From Glaciecola sp. UBA2563 (GTDB lineage: Bacteria; Pseudomonadota; Gammaproteobacteria; Enterobacterales; Alteromonadaceae): a stretch of DNA of 64,000 nucleotides. This document shows, piece after piece, positions 1-8,272 of this stretch. Position numbers and translations under genes: made by a program. The notes under the pieces were generated by a model. It was not told the origin of the DNA. It searched no databases and saw only the letters and a program-made list of their open reading frames with translations. Where the stretch lies: NCBI GenBank assembly GCA_002340325.1, contig DDLV01000054.1, positions 1-64,000 on the forward strand, read 5' to 3'. Position 1 is the stretch's first letter, and the number at the start of each line of letters is the position of its first letter.

Positions 1-975
1 GTCATGCAGTACTACCAGCAAAAGGGCATTACCAATATTGAAATTGGCGATGTGTTTCTCGGGAATGGGGTAAGTGAACTTATTACAATGTCGATGCAAG
101 CATTATTGAATAATGGTGATGAAGTACTCATACCCGCGCCGGATTATCCGCTATGGACAGCAGCAGTAAATTTATCGTCGGGAAACGCCATTCACTATCG
201 CTGTGATGAAACTGCTGATTGGCAGCCCGACATTGCAGATATCGAAAGCAAAATCACAAAAAACACCAAAGCAATCCTGATTATAAATCCAAACAATCCC
301 ACTGGCGCTGTTTATAGTGATGAGGTACTACAGGACATCGCGGAAATTGCCAGAAAATATGACTTAGTCGTTTTTAGCGACGAAATATACGACAAGGTCC
401 TGTTTGATGATACGCAGCACACGAGTATAGCGACCCTGGCGCCAGACCTATTCTGTGTCACCATGGGGGGATTATCAAAGAACTACCGAGTGGCGGGGTT
501 TAGAGCCGGCTGGATGCTGGTCAGTGGTAATAAGCACGTAGCCAAAGACTACATAGAAGGATTGAGTTTTTTATCCAGTATGCGACTTTGCGCGAACGTA
601 CCTTCTCAAAACGCTATTCAAACCGCGCTAGGTGGTTATCAGAGCATTAATGATTTAGTTAACGCGGAAGGCAGGTTATTGAAACAGCGCGATTTTGCAT
701 GGAAGGGGCTCAACGCGATTGATGGAATTTCTTGTGTAAAACCCAAAGGGGCAATGTATTGCTTCGCAAAAGTCGATACTGAAAAATTCAATATTGAGCA
801 TGATGAAAACCTCATTATTGACATATTGCGCAAGAAAAAAATACTGCTAATGCACGGAAGCGCATTTAATCTGCGAGAAGCTTGTTATTTCAGACTAGTA
901 TTTTTGCCGAATGTCGACATATTATCTGAAGCACTTACATCAATAAAAGACTACTTTGATAACTACAACGCTTAA
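1..975 (+). CDS. alaA: Alanine transaminase AlaA, 3' part (5' end outside window)
   Basis: Fold-type I PLP aminotransferase that makes alanine from pyruvate and glutamate in the cytosol. Numbering from the first Met in the window (base 4), NNPTGA lies at 97-102, the SDEIYDK segment near 125-131, and the PLP lysine in GLSKNYRVAGFR is K159. The 323 visible residues align by eye along E. coli AlaA (YfbQ, about 405 residues), including the ASMRLCANVP-like and ALGGYQS-like stretches, so roughly 80 N-terminal residues are missing. The Met at base 4 is internal: the frame is open to base 1 and the family has Met-Gln at this point. The dGTPase gene starts 14 bases after the stop. Identification is firm; that it prefers alanine is family knowledge. 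Confidence 0.93.
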   Translation, partial: VMQYYQQKGITNIEIGDVFLGNGVSELITMSMQALLNNGDEVLIPAPDYPLWTAAVNLSSGNAIHYRCDETADWQPDIADIESKITKNTKAILIINPNNPTGAVYSDEVLQDIAEIARKYDLVVFSDEIYDKVLFDDTQHTSIATLAPDLFCVTMGGLSKNYRVAGFRAGWMLVSGNKHVAKDYIEGLSFLSSMRLCANVPSQNAIQTALGGYQSINDLVNAEGRLLKQRDFAWKGLNAIDGISCVKPKGAMYCFAKVDTEKFNIEHDENLIIDILRKKKILLMHGSAFNLREACYFRLVFLPNVDILSEALTSIKDYFDNYNA

Positions 976-989
976 TATAAGGCTTCATC

Positions 990-2321
990 TTGGTTGATAT
1001 AGTGCTTTGGGGAAAACGCAGACAAATGCGTGGGAAATCACTCGACGGCGATGTAAGAACCGCTTTCCAACGCGATAAAGCACGCATTATGCATGCAGCT
1101 TCATTTCGACGATTACAGTCAAAAAAACAAGTGATTGGTGTAGGTTTAAATGATTTTTACAGAACACGCCTAACCCACTCTCTTGAAGCAGCCCAGATAA
1201 GCACGGGTATTGTCACTCAACTACGCAAAAATCAAACTGAATTGACTGAAATGTTGGATTTAGACGAGTATTTGTTAGAAGCAATCTGTCTGGCACATGA
1301 TATCGGTCACCCGCCTTTTGGACATGGTGGTGAGGTCGCATTGCATTATATGATGCTCGATTACGGTGGTTTTGAAGGCAATGGTCAAACATTTCGAATA
1401 TTAACCGACCTTGAATCATACACTGAGCACCATGGCATGAATCTCTCCAGACGCACATTGCTTGGCGTTATAAAGTATCCTGGTTTCATCCAAACACTTG
1501 ATAAAAATAGACGCTACCCTGACAAACCGAAAAAATTTACTCAGCTTCAATCTGATCATTGGACGCCACCTAAAGGCTTATTTGAAGAAGAAAAAGCAGC
1601 GTATAATTGGGTAGTATCTGTCATGTCAGCAGACGATAAGCGCCAGTTTGAATCGATTATCAGTTCCAACGACATAGCATCACCATCAAAAACCAAATTC
1701 AAATCTGTTGACTGTTCAATCATGGAGCTTGCAGATGATATTGCGTATGCAATTCATGACCTTGAAGATGCTCTAGTGATGCAAATGATTGATCGTCTTG
1801 CATTTAATGAAGAAATTACGCATGCATTACTTAAGCTAAATATTGACGGTCTGTCTGATGCCGCGGTGCAATTAGAGTCTGATTTATTTTCATCCGAGAG
1901 TTATAAACGAAAAAATGCAATAGGCTTTCTCGTCAATGCATTCATTACCCCCATCAGACTGTCAGGCCAAGACACCTTCAATGACAACATATTAGAATAC
2001 ACAGCGAGTTTGCCCAAAGAATATGCAACAGCGCTAAACATCTTCAAGCAGTTTGTCTTTACGCACGTGATTAGCAAACCACAAATGCAAGTAATGAATT
2101 TTAGGGGTCAGCAAGTGTTGATGTCGCTTTTTGAAGTATTTGCCAATGAACCGGAAAGACTGTTACCCCAAAAAACAAAAAAACGCTGGCAACAAGCCAA
2201 CTCAACCTCCGCACAAATGAGGGTAGTAGCAGATTATATCTCAGGCATGACGGATCAATATGCCCATAAGATGTATGCTGACTTATTCTTACCAAAATCA
2301 GCTGGTATTACAGATCTTTAA
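990..2321 (+). CDS. dgt: dGTPase family protein (deoxyguanosinetriphosphate triphosphohydrolase-like)
   Basis: HD-superfamily dNTP triphosphohydrolase, expected to split dGTP into deoxyguanosine and triphosphate. The 443 residues carry the metal-binding set: H63 in RLTHSLEAAQ, H103-D104 in LAHDIGHPPFGHGGE, and D249/D250 in LADDIAYAIHDLED. The length fits the roughly 440-residue Shewanella/Vibrio-type family better than E. coli Dgt (about 505), and it is much longer than the 5'-nucleotidase YfbR that sits beside alaA in E. coli. Translation appears to start at TTG, 14 bases after alaA, which suggests co-transcription. Members of this family have been reported to limit phage by depleting dGTP; whether this one does is inference. 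Confidence 0.88.
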   Translation: MVDIVLWGKRRQMRGKSLDGDVRTAFQRDKARIMHAASFRRLQSKKQVIGVGLNDFYRTRLTHSLEAAQISTGIVTQLRKNQTELTEMLDLDEYLLEAICLAHDIGHPPFGHGGEVALHYMMLDYGGFEGNGQTFRILTDLESYTEHHGMNLSRRTLLGVIKYPGFIQTLDKNRRYPDKPKKFTQLQSDHWTPPKGLFEEEKAAYNWVVSVMSADDKRQFESIISSNDIASPSKTKFKSVDCSIMELADDIAYAIHDLEDALVMQMIDRLAFNEEITHALLKLNIDGLSDAAVQLESDLFSSESYKRKNAIGFLVNAFITPIRLSGQDTFNDNILEYTASLPKEYATALNIFKQFVFTHVISKPQMQVMNFRGQQVLMSLFEVFANEPERLLPQKTKKRWQQANSTSAQMRVVADYISGMTDQYAHKMYADLFLPKSAGITDL

Positions 2322-2406
2322 TAAACATTTGTGACGCAAAGCGCGTTCTATTTATTTTGAAATTTTTCTCTAACCAAACGTGTCTTTTACGTTGTGAGGA
2401 GCATTT

Positions 2407-3420
2407 ATGAAAATTAACATTAAAAAACCACACCACTTAACTGACAACGACGTTACCGACGAAGATGTTTGGATGGATCGAAGGAACATTTTAAAAAGCT
2501 TGGGCTACGTCGGTGCAGGTGCAATACTAAGTGGGCTTGCATCTAAGAACGCCCAAGCAGATGCCTTTAGTTGGTTCAAACGAGAACAACAGACGGCATT
2601 TACGTTATCGCCTTTGCAAGCGCAAAAAACAGTCAACCTTAACGAGCAAAATACGGCTGAAAGCGTTGCAACGACATACAACAACTTTTACGAGTTTGGC
2701 ACGGGTAAGGAAGATCCAGCCGAGCATGCTCAAAATTTTCAGGTTGACCCGTGGACGCTAAAAATCGAAGGGTTGGTCGAAAACCCTGTCACATTGGGCT
2801 ATGACGATTTATTCTCTAAGTTTGCTTTAGAAGAGCGTATCTATCGATTGCGGTGTGTTGAAGCATGGTCAATGGTAATTCCGTGGATTGGCTTTCCACT
2901 GCATCAGCTTTTGCAAGCGGCAAAACCGCTTAGCAGCGCCAAATACGTTGCGTTTGAGACGATTTATTCGCCTGAACAAATGCGCGGTCAACGCAATCGC
3001 TTTGTCGGCGGAGGAATCGACTACCCTTATGTAGAGGGTCTGCGTATTGATGAAGCAATGCATGATTTAACGCTGTTAAGTGTCGGTATGTATGGCAAAA
3101 CGCTACCTCCTCAAAATGGTGCACCTATTCGCCTTATCACGCCTTGGAAATACGGGTTTAAAAGCATCAAGTCTTTAGTCAGTATAAAACTGATGGACAA
3201 AGAGCCACCTACAACATGGAACATTCTTGCACCCCAGGAATATGGTTTCTATGCCAATGTCAACCCTACGGTCGATCATCCAAGATGGTCACAAAAGCGA
3301 GAGCGACGCATTTTAGGTAGTGGGTTAAATGCACAAAAACGCATAGATACCATACCGTTTAATGGATACGAAGAAGTCGCTGAGCTCTATGCGGACATGG
3401 ATTTATCGAGATATTATTAG
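2407..3420 (+). CDS. msrP: MsrP, periplasmic protein-methionine-sulfoxide reductase, molybdenum subunit
   Basis: Molybdopterin enzyme of the MsrPQ (YedYZ) system that reduces methionine sulfoxide in periplasmic proteins. A twin-arginine signal is seen at residues 25-43 (DRRNILKSLGYVGAGA, ending near AQADA). The molybdenum-ligating cysteine is C150 in RLRCVEAWSM. The 337 residues equal the family length. GAGGAG lies just upstream of the ATG. msrQ follows after 14 bases, so the two form an operon. Electrons come from the quinone pool through MsrQ. Confidence 0.95.
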   Translation: MKINIKKPHHLTDNDVTDEDVWMDRRNILKSLGYVGAGAILSGLASKNAQADAFSWFKREQQTAFTLSPLQAQKTVNLNEQNTAESVATTYNNFYEFGTGKEDPAEHAQNFQVDPWTLKIEGLVENPVTLGYDDLFSKFALEERIYRLRCVEAWSMVIPWIGFPLHQLLQAAKPLSSAKYVAFETIYSPEQMRGQRNRFVGGGIDYPYVEGLRIDEAMHDLTLLSVGMYGKTLPPQNGAPIRLITPWKYGFKSIKSLVSIKLMDKEPPTTWNILAPQEYGFYANVNPTVDHPRWSQKRERRILGSGLNAQKRIDTIPFNGYEEVAELYADMDLSRYY

Positions 3421-3434
3421 GACGTTAATGATAA

Positions 3435-4070
3435 ATGGCAAAAGTGATTCGCGTTCCGTTAATATGGATAAACAGCACTCGTTATCTTATTCACATCATT
3501 TGTTTGTTATTTTTAGGAGTCAATTACTACTGGGGGCTTAATGGCTATTTACCGGGTGATCCCGTGCAAGCATTGTTGGATTTTTCGGGGATTAGCGCAT
3601 TAAACTTGTTAGTTGCAACGCTTTTGATTGCGCCAATAGCTCAGTACCTTAAATTTGCACAAATCATGCAGTTGCGAAAAACCCTAGGCGTTTATGCTGC
3701 GGTTTTTGCGCTTTTTCATTTGTATATATTTATCGCTTACGAGCTCACCTACGAATGGCTACTAATCGCTGAAGAAATTGTTGAGCGTCCATATATTACG
3801 GTTGGTTTTATCGCATTAGTATTGTTAGTACTGCTGTTAATCACATCATTGAACACTGTTAAAAAGAAAATGAAAGCGCGCTGGCAAAAACTACATAACA
3901 CCATTTACATCGTTGTGTTGTTAGGCTGTTTACACTTTTTATGGTCAGTAAAATCAAACATAACAGAACCTGTTGTTTATTCGATAATCTTTATTGGATT
4001 ACTTTTCTTACCGAAACTTCGACGCAATCGAATTGTCTCAATGTTTAGGCGCAGCAAGAGGCCAATTTGA
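3435..4070 (+). CDS. msrQ: MsrQ, heme-binding membrane subunit of the MsrPQ system
   Basis: Inner-membrane b-type heme protein that passes electrons from respiratory quinols to MsrP. The 211 residues show about six hydrophobic spans. Likely heme histidines are in the LFHLYIF segment near residue 95 and in the LGCLHFLWSVK segment near residue 173, typical of the ferric-reductase-like YedZ family. It sits directly downstream of msrP. A 14-base palindrome (GAAGCTATAGCTTC, 4069-4082) overlaps the stop codon but has no T-run, so I do not call a terminator. Confidence 0.93.
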   Translation: MAKVIRVPLIWINSTRYLIHIICLLFLGVNYYWGLNGYLPGDPVQALLDFSGISALNLLVATLLIAPIAQYLKFAQIMQLRKTLGVYAAVFALFHLYIFIAYELTYEWLLIAEEIVERPYITVGFIALVLLVLLLITSLNTVKKKMKARWQKLHNTIYIVVLLGCLHFLWSVKSNITEPVVYSIIFIGLLFLPKLRRNRIVSMFRRSKRPI

Positions 4071-4275
4071 AGCTATAGCTTCATATGCACTTGGTCTAAG
4101 CACCTTGTTTTGATAAAATAGAATGGTTTTAAAAAGAAGTTTTACAAAATATTAATACTTTGGAACCATTTATTTATACAAAGCATTAACATACTTAGCT
4201 GATAGAGCACGGCCATGTGGAAAAACCAACCGCTAGGCACCTCACAAATTCAAAGTAATTTGCCAGTTTAATAAG

Positions 4276-4821
4276 ATGAGAATAAACATGATACGGATGT
4301 TGACCACACTTTTAGTTTGCATAGTACTCTCTACTTTGGCTTTCATAGGCAACGAAGCTTTGGCAAACATTTTTCGCGTCCCAACGCTTTCCAGCGGTGA
4401 TATTGTGACGGTGGAAGTCGAAAACGAACCAGAGCTTACTGTTAAACGTTTGAGAATTCCAGACCGAGGCTCTGTCGACCTTCCACTCATTGGTGAAGTC
4501 GAATTAAAATGGAAAAGCCTCAGGGAAGCAGAAGCCTTAATTACTGAATTGTATTTTAGAGATTATTTAAAACAGCCTAAAGTCAAACTTACTGTCAATC
4601 AATTCCGACCTATATATATCGATGGAAATGTAAATATCCCTGGTAGTTTTGAATATACTCAGGGAATGACGGTGTCATCGGCCATTGAACAGGCGGGTGG
4701 ATTTACCACAAATGCGACGCCAAAAGCCATTACGCTCCTTGTAGAAACAAGCGTTACCGGTCCAGTAGAAGCTCGATTGGATGACAATGTTATGCCTGGC
4801 GATGTAATTACCGTAGAATAA
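4276..4821 (+). CDS. Polysaccharide export protein, Wza-like with SLBB domain
   Basis: Short periplasmic or outer-membrane export protein of the Poly_export/SLBB family. The N-terminus has a signal-like hydrophobic stretch (about residues 8-30, ending EALA). The Poly_export domain follows from about 35 to 115 (LSSGDIVTVEVENEPEL, then a DLPLIGEVEL-like strand), then one SLBB unit from about 115 to 175 (IDGNVNIPGSFEYTQGMTV...IEQAGGF). No lipobox cysteine is visible. At 181 residues it is about half of E. coli Wza and lacks a C-terminal outer-membrane helix, so it may work with a separate outer-membrane protein. The chain-length gene follows after 25 bases. No glycosyltransferase is adjacent. 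Confidence 0.82.
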   Translation: MRINMIRMLTTLLVCIVLSTLAFIGNEALANIFRVPTLSSGDIVTVEVENEPELTVKRLRIPDRGSVDLPLIGEVELKWKSLREAEALITELYFRDYLKQPKVKLTVNQFRPIYIDGNVNIPGSFEYTQGMTVSSAIEQAGGFTTNATPKAITLLVETSVTGPVEARLDDNVMPGDVITVE

Positions 4822-4846
4822 ATGATACGTCTAATGGATATATACA

Positions 4847-6289
4847 GTGAAAATTGATATTCCAGGTGAAATAGATTCAGAAGTCTCCGTAGTTGTTAAA
4901 AAAAACAGATTCCCGATTAATGTGTTTCTAACCGTTGAGTTTTGGTTGGTGTTATCTTGTATTCTGTTGTCGTTAATAGTTGCTTCAATAATGCTTTCCA
5001 ACATTGAACCTAGCTATAAAGTTAAAACTGAACTTTTGATTCAAGCACCATCCTTGCAACTAGCCGATCAGGATGAACGCAAATCCTCACGCTCTTTTTA
5101 TCAAACCCAAGCATCAATATTGCGATCTCAAGCGCTTGCACGAGAAGTTGTGTCTGACCTTGGGTTATTCACACGTTTTTCGGAAACCCCCGAGTTACTG
5201 AGCTCTCATCACCAATCAATTGCGTATCTTTCAGGGTTATTTACCAGCTCCGATAAAAGCCTAACCCTTCCGATGCTTAATCAAACAACTCACGAGCGAT
5301 TTTTGCAACGTTCACCTTCAAGTAGAGAGCAATATCTCACTGAAGTATTAACGGACAGCATATCAGTCGACATTGACAAACAAACGAATGTTGTTGAATT
5401 CTCATTTGTCAATATTGATCCGAGCTTTGCTGCTGAAGTTGTCTCAGCATATATCAGCGCCTATAGCGAATTTACATTCAATGCCCAAATACAAAACATA
5501 AAGCTCGCACAAGAGTGGTTTGACAATGAATCAAAAGGGCTATTACGGCAAATAGAAAATGCTAAACGTAGACTGAGCATCGTTGTACAACAAGAGGCTG
5601 ATTTGCAGGAAACCCCAAATGACGATGAAATTGTTGTACAAGATGAATCGATGTTACGGTCAAGCAAGCTAGCATCGCTGATGCGTGAGTTCAAACAAAA
5701 GCAGCCAGGTCGTATCGACATCACCAAAGTAGTTTCAACGGAGCAGTTAGGGCAAAATGGTCTAATACAACCCGTATTAACTGAATTTGTAAACCAACAG
5801 AAGACCGTTGATGCATATTTCGAGAGATATCGAGAAAAACACCCGAAAATGATCGAAGCGCGCGCAAATCTAGCGGAAATTGAGGCTCGGCTTCGTCCTA
5901 TCGTCGGAAGCGTTTTGAACGATTACCTCGATGGACAAAGCAATAATCTTGATACCACTTCGACATCAAATTCATTGTCCACGGCATTTATAGACGATAC
6001 CGTCTCAGTGTTAGAAGAAGAAGTAGCATCAGCAATACGTAATTACGACGAGTTTCAGGAACAAGGTAAAACAATCATACAACTAGCTAACTATGATGTT
6101 CCGCTGGTTAAGGTGCTAAATCCAATAGACCCAGTGTCAGAAGTAAAACCCCAAGCGCCAGTGGTACTAATTTCGGCGGCTGTATTAGGGGCATTTATTG
6201 GTCTGTTGATAACTGCCGCAAAACTCAAATTTGCGAGGCCTAGAAAACGTAAGCGTAGTCGAAGTAATCGGCAGAGACCCCGCCTTTAA
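4847..6289 (+). CDS. Polysaccharide chain-length determinant, Wzz/GumC family without kinase domain
   Basis: Inner-membrane polysaccharide co-polymerase-like protein of 480 residues. TM1 lies at about 27-50 and TM2 at about 430-455 (PVVLISAAVLGAFIGLLI), bracketing a large periplasmic domain with helical stretches around 215-250 and 300-350. The Pro-rich approach to TM2 (LNPIDPVSEVKPQAP) is characteristic. The tail after TM2 is short and basic (RPRKRKRSRSNRQRPR) and carries no Walker motifs or tyrosine cluster, so no BY-kinase is fused. The start is GTG. The pair with the SLBB gene points to export or length control of an exopolysaccharide made elsewhere. Confidence 0.8.
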   Translation: MKIDIPGEIDSEVSVVVKKNRFPINVFLTVEFWLVLSCILLSLIVASIMLSNIEPSYKVKTELLIQAPSLQLADQDERKSSRSFYQTQASILRSQALAREVVSDLGLFTRFSETPELLSSHHQSIAYLSGLFTSSDKSLTLPMLNQTTHERFLQRSPSSREQYLTEVLTDSISVDIDKQTNVVEFSFVNIDPSFAAEVVSAYISAYSEFTFNAQIQNIKLAQEWFDNESKGLLRQIENAKRRLSIVVQQEADLQETPNDDEIVVQDESMLRSSKLASLMREFKQKQPGRIDITKVVSTEQLGQNGLIQPVLTEFVNQQKTVDAYFERYREKHPKMIEARANLAEIEARLRPIVGSVLNDYLDGQSNNLDTTSTSNSLSTAFIDDTVSVLEEEVASAIRNYDEFQEQGKTIIQLANYDVPLVKVLNPIDPVSEVKPQAPVVLISAAVLGAFIGLLITAAKLKFARPRKRKRSRSNRQRPRL

Positions 6290-6292
6290 TAT

Positions 6293-8032
6293 TTACTCCA
6301 CCGTCAGTTGCCATTGCTGTGAAAAGTTTGAGCTAATATCTTTCGATGGATGTCTAATTTTTCCGGAAACATCCTTTATTTGCATTTCGACTTGGTAGCT
6401 ACCTACTGGCAAATCAAGGGAAATGGCGTGTTGATTGCGTGTTTCAGTAATTTCAACACCGTCAAGCAACCACGTAATTTCCTGTAGAGGTGTCCCGAAC
6501 AGAGGTTCTATCGAAAACTGAGCTAAGGTATTTGCTTGCACATTCACCATTGATGATGAAGGGACTACCTCTGTTACAGCACCTACTTCCGAATAAATAG
6601 ATAAAATCCACTGTTCCGCATTAACGACCCCAAAAGGCATGCCTGCGGTTCTCATAACAGAATCATAAACAGGGCGATAAAATCCTTCGGAGTGGAAAAA
6701 AGCGCCTTCAAACAGACCAACTTCTTTTTCCTCTGATTGCGTAGCCACATTATCAGTATCTTCTATCCAATGTGCCCATGGTACATCTTCAAGATCATTT
6801 GAATTAGAGATATTTGCAAATGCTCCTTGTTGATAATACTGGCCATAAAAATCTGCTACTGATTCATCCACATATTCATCTGCGAGATTCGCAAAACTAT
6901 GTCCTAGCTCATGCAGAGCAAGTTCGGGAGATGTTCTGTTAAAAATAGCTACACCATCGGTGCCAGACCCACCAAAAGTGTCTGAGTTAACGACTAAAAC
7001 CGTTTGACTGACCAATGGATACTCTTCTAAAGCAGTAGCAAATATTTTTGACGTGTTAGCGCATATAAGTCTTTCAATATCTGCGCAGGAGTAGCCGCTT
7101 TCAAAAAATGTTTCCGTGGTATCAACGCCATGAAATTCATCAGCGCCCTGCTCCTGGCTCGCACGAAAAACCATGTGGATATTCCATGCAGACATGTGTG
7201 ATGCGATATACGGGTCCTGATCGAACAAGGCATTAAACGTTTGTGCATCTTGCATAAACAAATCTGCATTTTCGTCAATATAACCATCTCCCAACACAAC
7301 AAGGTGGATACCTGCTCCACTTCTGCTACCACGCAGTGTTCTGCCCAACCCGCTTTGTGATACAGGATAAATTGTGAAATCAACTTCTTTGATAACGCTT
7401 TTGTTTCCGTCAAAAAACTCAAACGCTACAGAAGTGTCTGTCACCTGCTCTACATCCGCAATCGTAAGCTCGATTTCAGTGTCACTTGACATTTCCACTG
7501 ATACAACATTCACCGAAGCGTCCGAAAGCTGCACTGATTGCGGATAGCTCGATTCTTCATCCTGGTAAGTAAATGTAAGGGTATTATTGCTGCGTCCATC
7601 GACCACAAAACGCTGTTGAGCAAACGCGATAACGGGTAAATCATTCACAGGCGTGACCGTTAAGGAAAATGGTAATAGCTCTGCAATGCGCTGGTTGTCA
7701 TCCGTCACTTGCACTTTTATATCTCTGTATATGCCAGCATCAGCATCTGTTTGTGGTGTTCCTGAAACTAACCCTGTATCGTCAATTGATAACCAGCCTG
7801 GAGCATTAACAAGACGGTACGCTAACTTGCTATTGTTTGGGTTATTAACAGAGACGCTAAACTGATATAGCTCATCTTCATATGTGCTTGTCACGGGTGT
7901 CGCCGAGACAGTATGAACGACATTGCTGCTTCCCACACTCTGTGTGCTAACTACCTCACCGGTTTCGCTTCCGCCGCCACCGCATCCGCTTAGCAAAATT
8001 AGTATACTGGAAATGGATAATGTACTTCTCAT
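6293..8032 (-). CDS. Secreted M64-like metallopeptidase lipoprotein with an Ig-like domain
   Basis: From the start at 8032 the protein begins with a lipoprotein signal (MRSTLSISSILILLSGC, lipid cysteine at 17) and a Gly/Ser linker. A putative-Ig (He_PIG, cadherin-like) domain follows at about 45-130 (LAYRLVNAPGWLSID...GLVSGTPQT). The metallopeptidase domain begins near 230 (GIHLVVLGDGYI) with zinc site HELGHSFANLADEY at 374-387, as in the M64 IgA-peptidase family. A longer frame reaches back to 8155, but only the 8032 start places the signal peptide at the N-terminus. Convergent with the chain-length gene, 3 bases apart. Substrate unknown. Confidence 0.75.
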   Translation of the reverse strand: MRSTLSISSILILLSGCGGGGSETGEVVSTQSVGSSNVVHTVSATPVTSTYEDELYQFSVSVNNPNNSKLAYRLVNAPGWLSIDDTGLVSGTPQTDADAGIYRDIKVQVTDDNQRIAELLPFSLTVTPVNDLPVIAFAQQRFVVDGRSNNTLTFTYQDEESSYPQSVQLSDASVNVVSVEMSSDTEIELTIADVEQVTDTSVAFEFFDGNKSVIKEVDFTIYPVSQSGLGRTLRGSRSGAGIHLVVLGDGYIDENADLFMQDAQTFNALFDQDPYIASHMSAWNIHMVFRASQEQGADEFHGVDTTETFFESGYSCADIERLICANTSKIFATALEEYPLVSQTVLVVNSDTFGGSGTDGVAIFNRTSPELALHELGHSFANLADEYVDESVADFYGQYYQQGAFANISNSNDLEDVPWAHWIEDTDNVATQSEEKEVGLFEGAFFHSEGFYRPVYDSVMRTAGMPFGVVNAEQWILSIYSEVGAVTEVVPSSSMVNVQANTLAQFSIEPLFGTPLQEITWLLDGVEITETRNQHAISLDLPVGSYQVEMQIKDVSGKIRHPSKDISSNFSQQWQLTVE

Positions 8033-8240
8033 ATTGCTTACCAACCTATTAATCCAAGAAAGTAACGTGACCGGTGTTATCCCCCTTGCATCAAGAAAAC
8101 TTTCCAATGCATGAGATAACGAGTCGCTAACTCTTGAAAGGCATAGTACGTGCATAGAAAAACTAACAATATGACAGAAACGACTATTTCGATGACAGTT
8201 TCGATTAAACTGGCAATTTAACTCGTTTCTGACGTGCTAA

Positions 8241-8256
8241 TTAGGGCCTGTTTATC
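8241..8256 (+). repeat. Solo 16-bp inverted-repeat end, partner at 13851-13866
   Basis: TTAGGGCCTGTTTATC is the exact reverse complement of 13851-13866. It resembles the outer end of the miniature element at 62330-62437 (GAGTCTGTTTATC when that element is read from its right end) and, like it, is preceded by TA. It lies 16 bases before the ATG of the AraC-HDOD gene, so it occupies that gene's leader. Beyond 16 bases the resemblance stops. Confidence 0.55.
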
Positions 8257-8272
8257 AAGATGAAAGAGTAAA

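Noticed and set aside
4069..4082. Perfect 14-bp palindrome at the msrQ stop as a terminator
   Set aside because: The stem is only seven AT-rich pairs with no loop and no T-run; it may be chance or a weak operator.
7027..7422. 131-codon minus-strand frame inside the M64-like gene
   Set aside because: Alternative frame of the same strand as a protein with a metallopeptidase motif; composition is shadow-like.
8033..8155. Extended N-terminus of the M64-like protein from 8155
   Set aside because: The added 41 residues precede a lipoprotein signal peptide and lack a ribosome site; the 8032 start is better.
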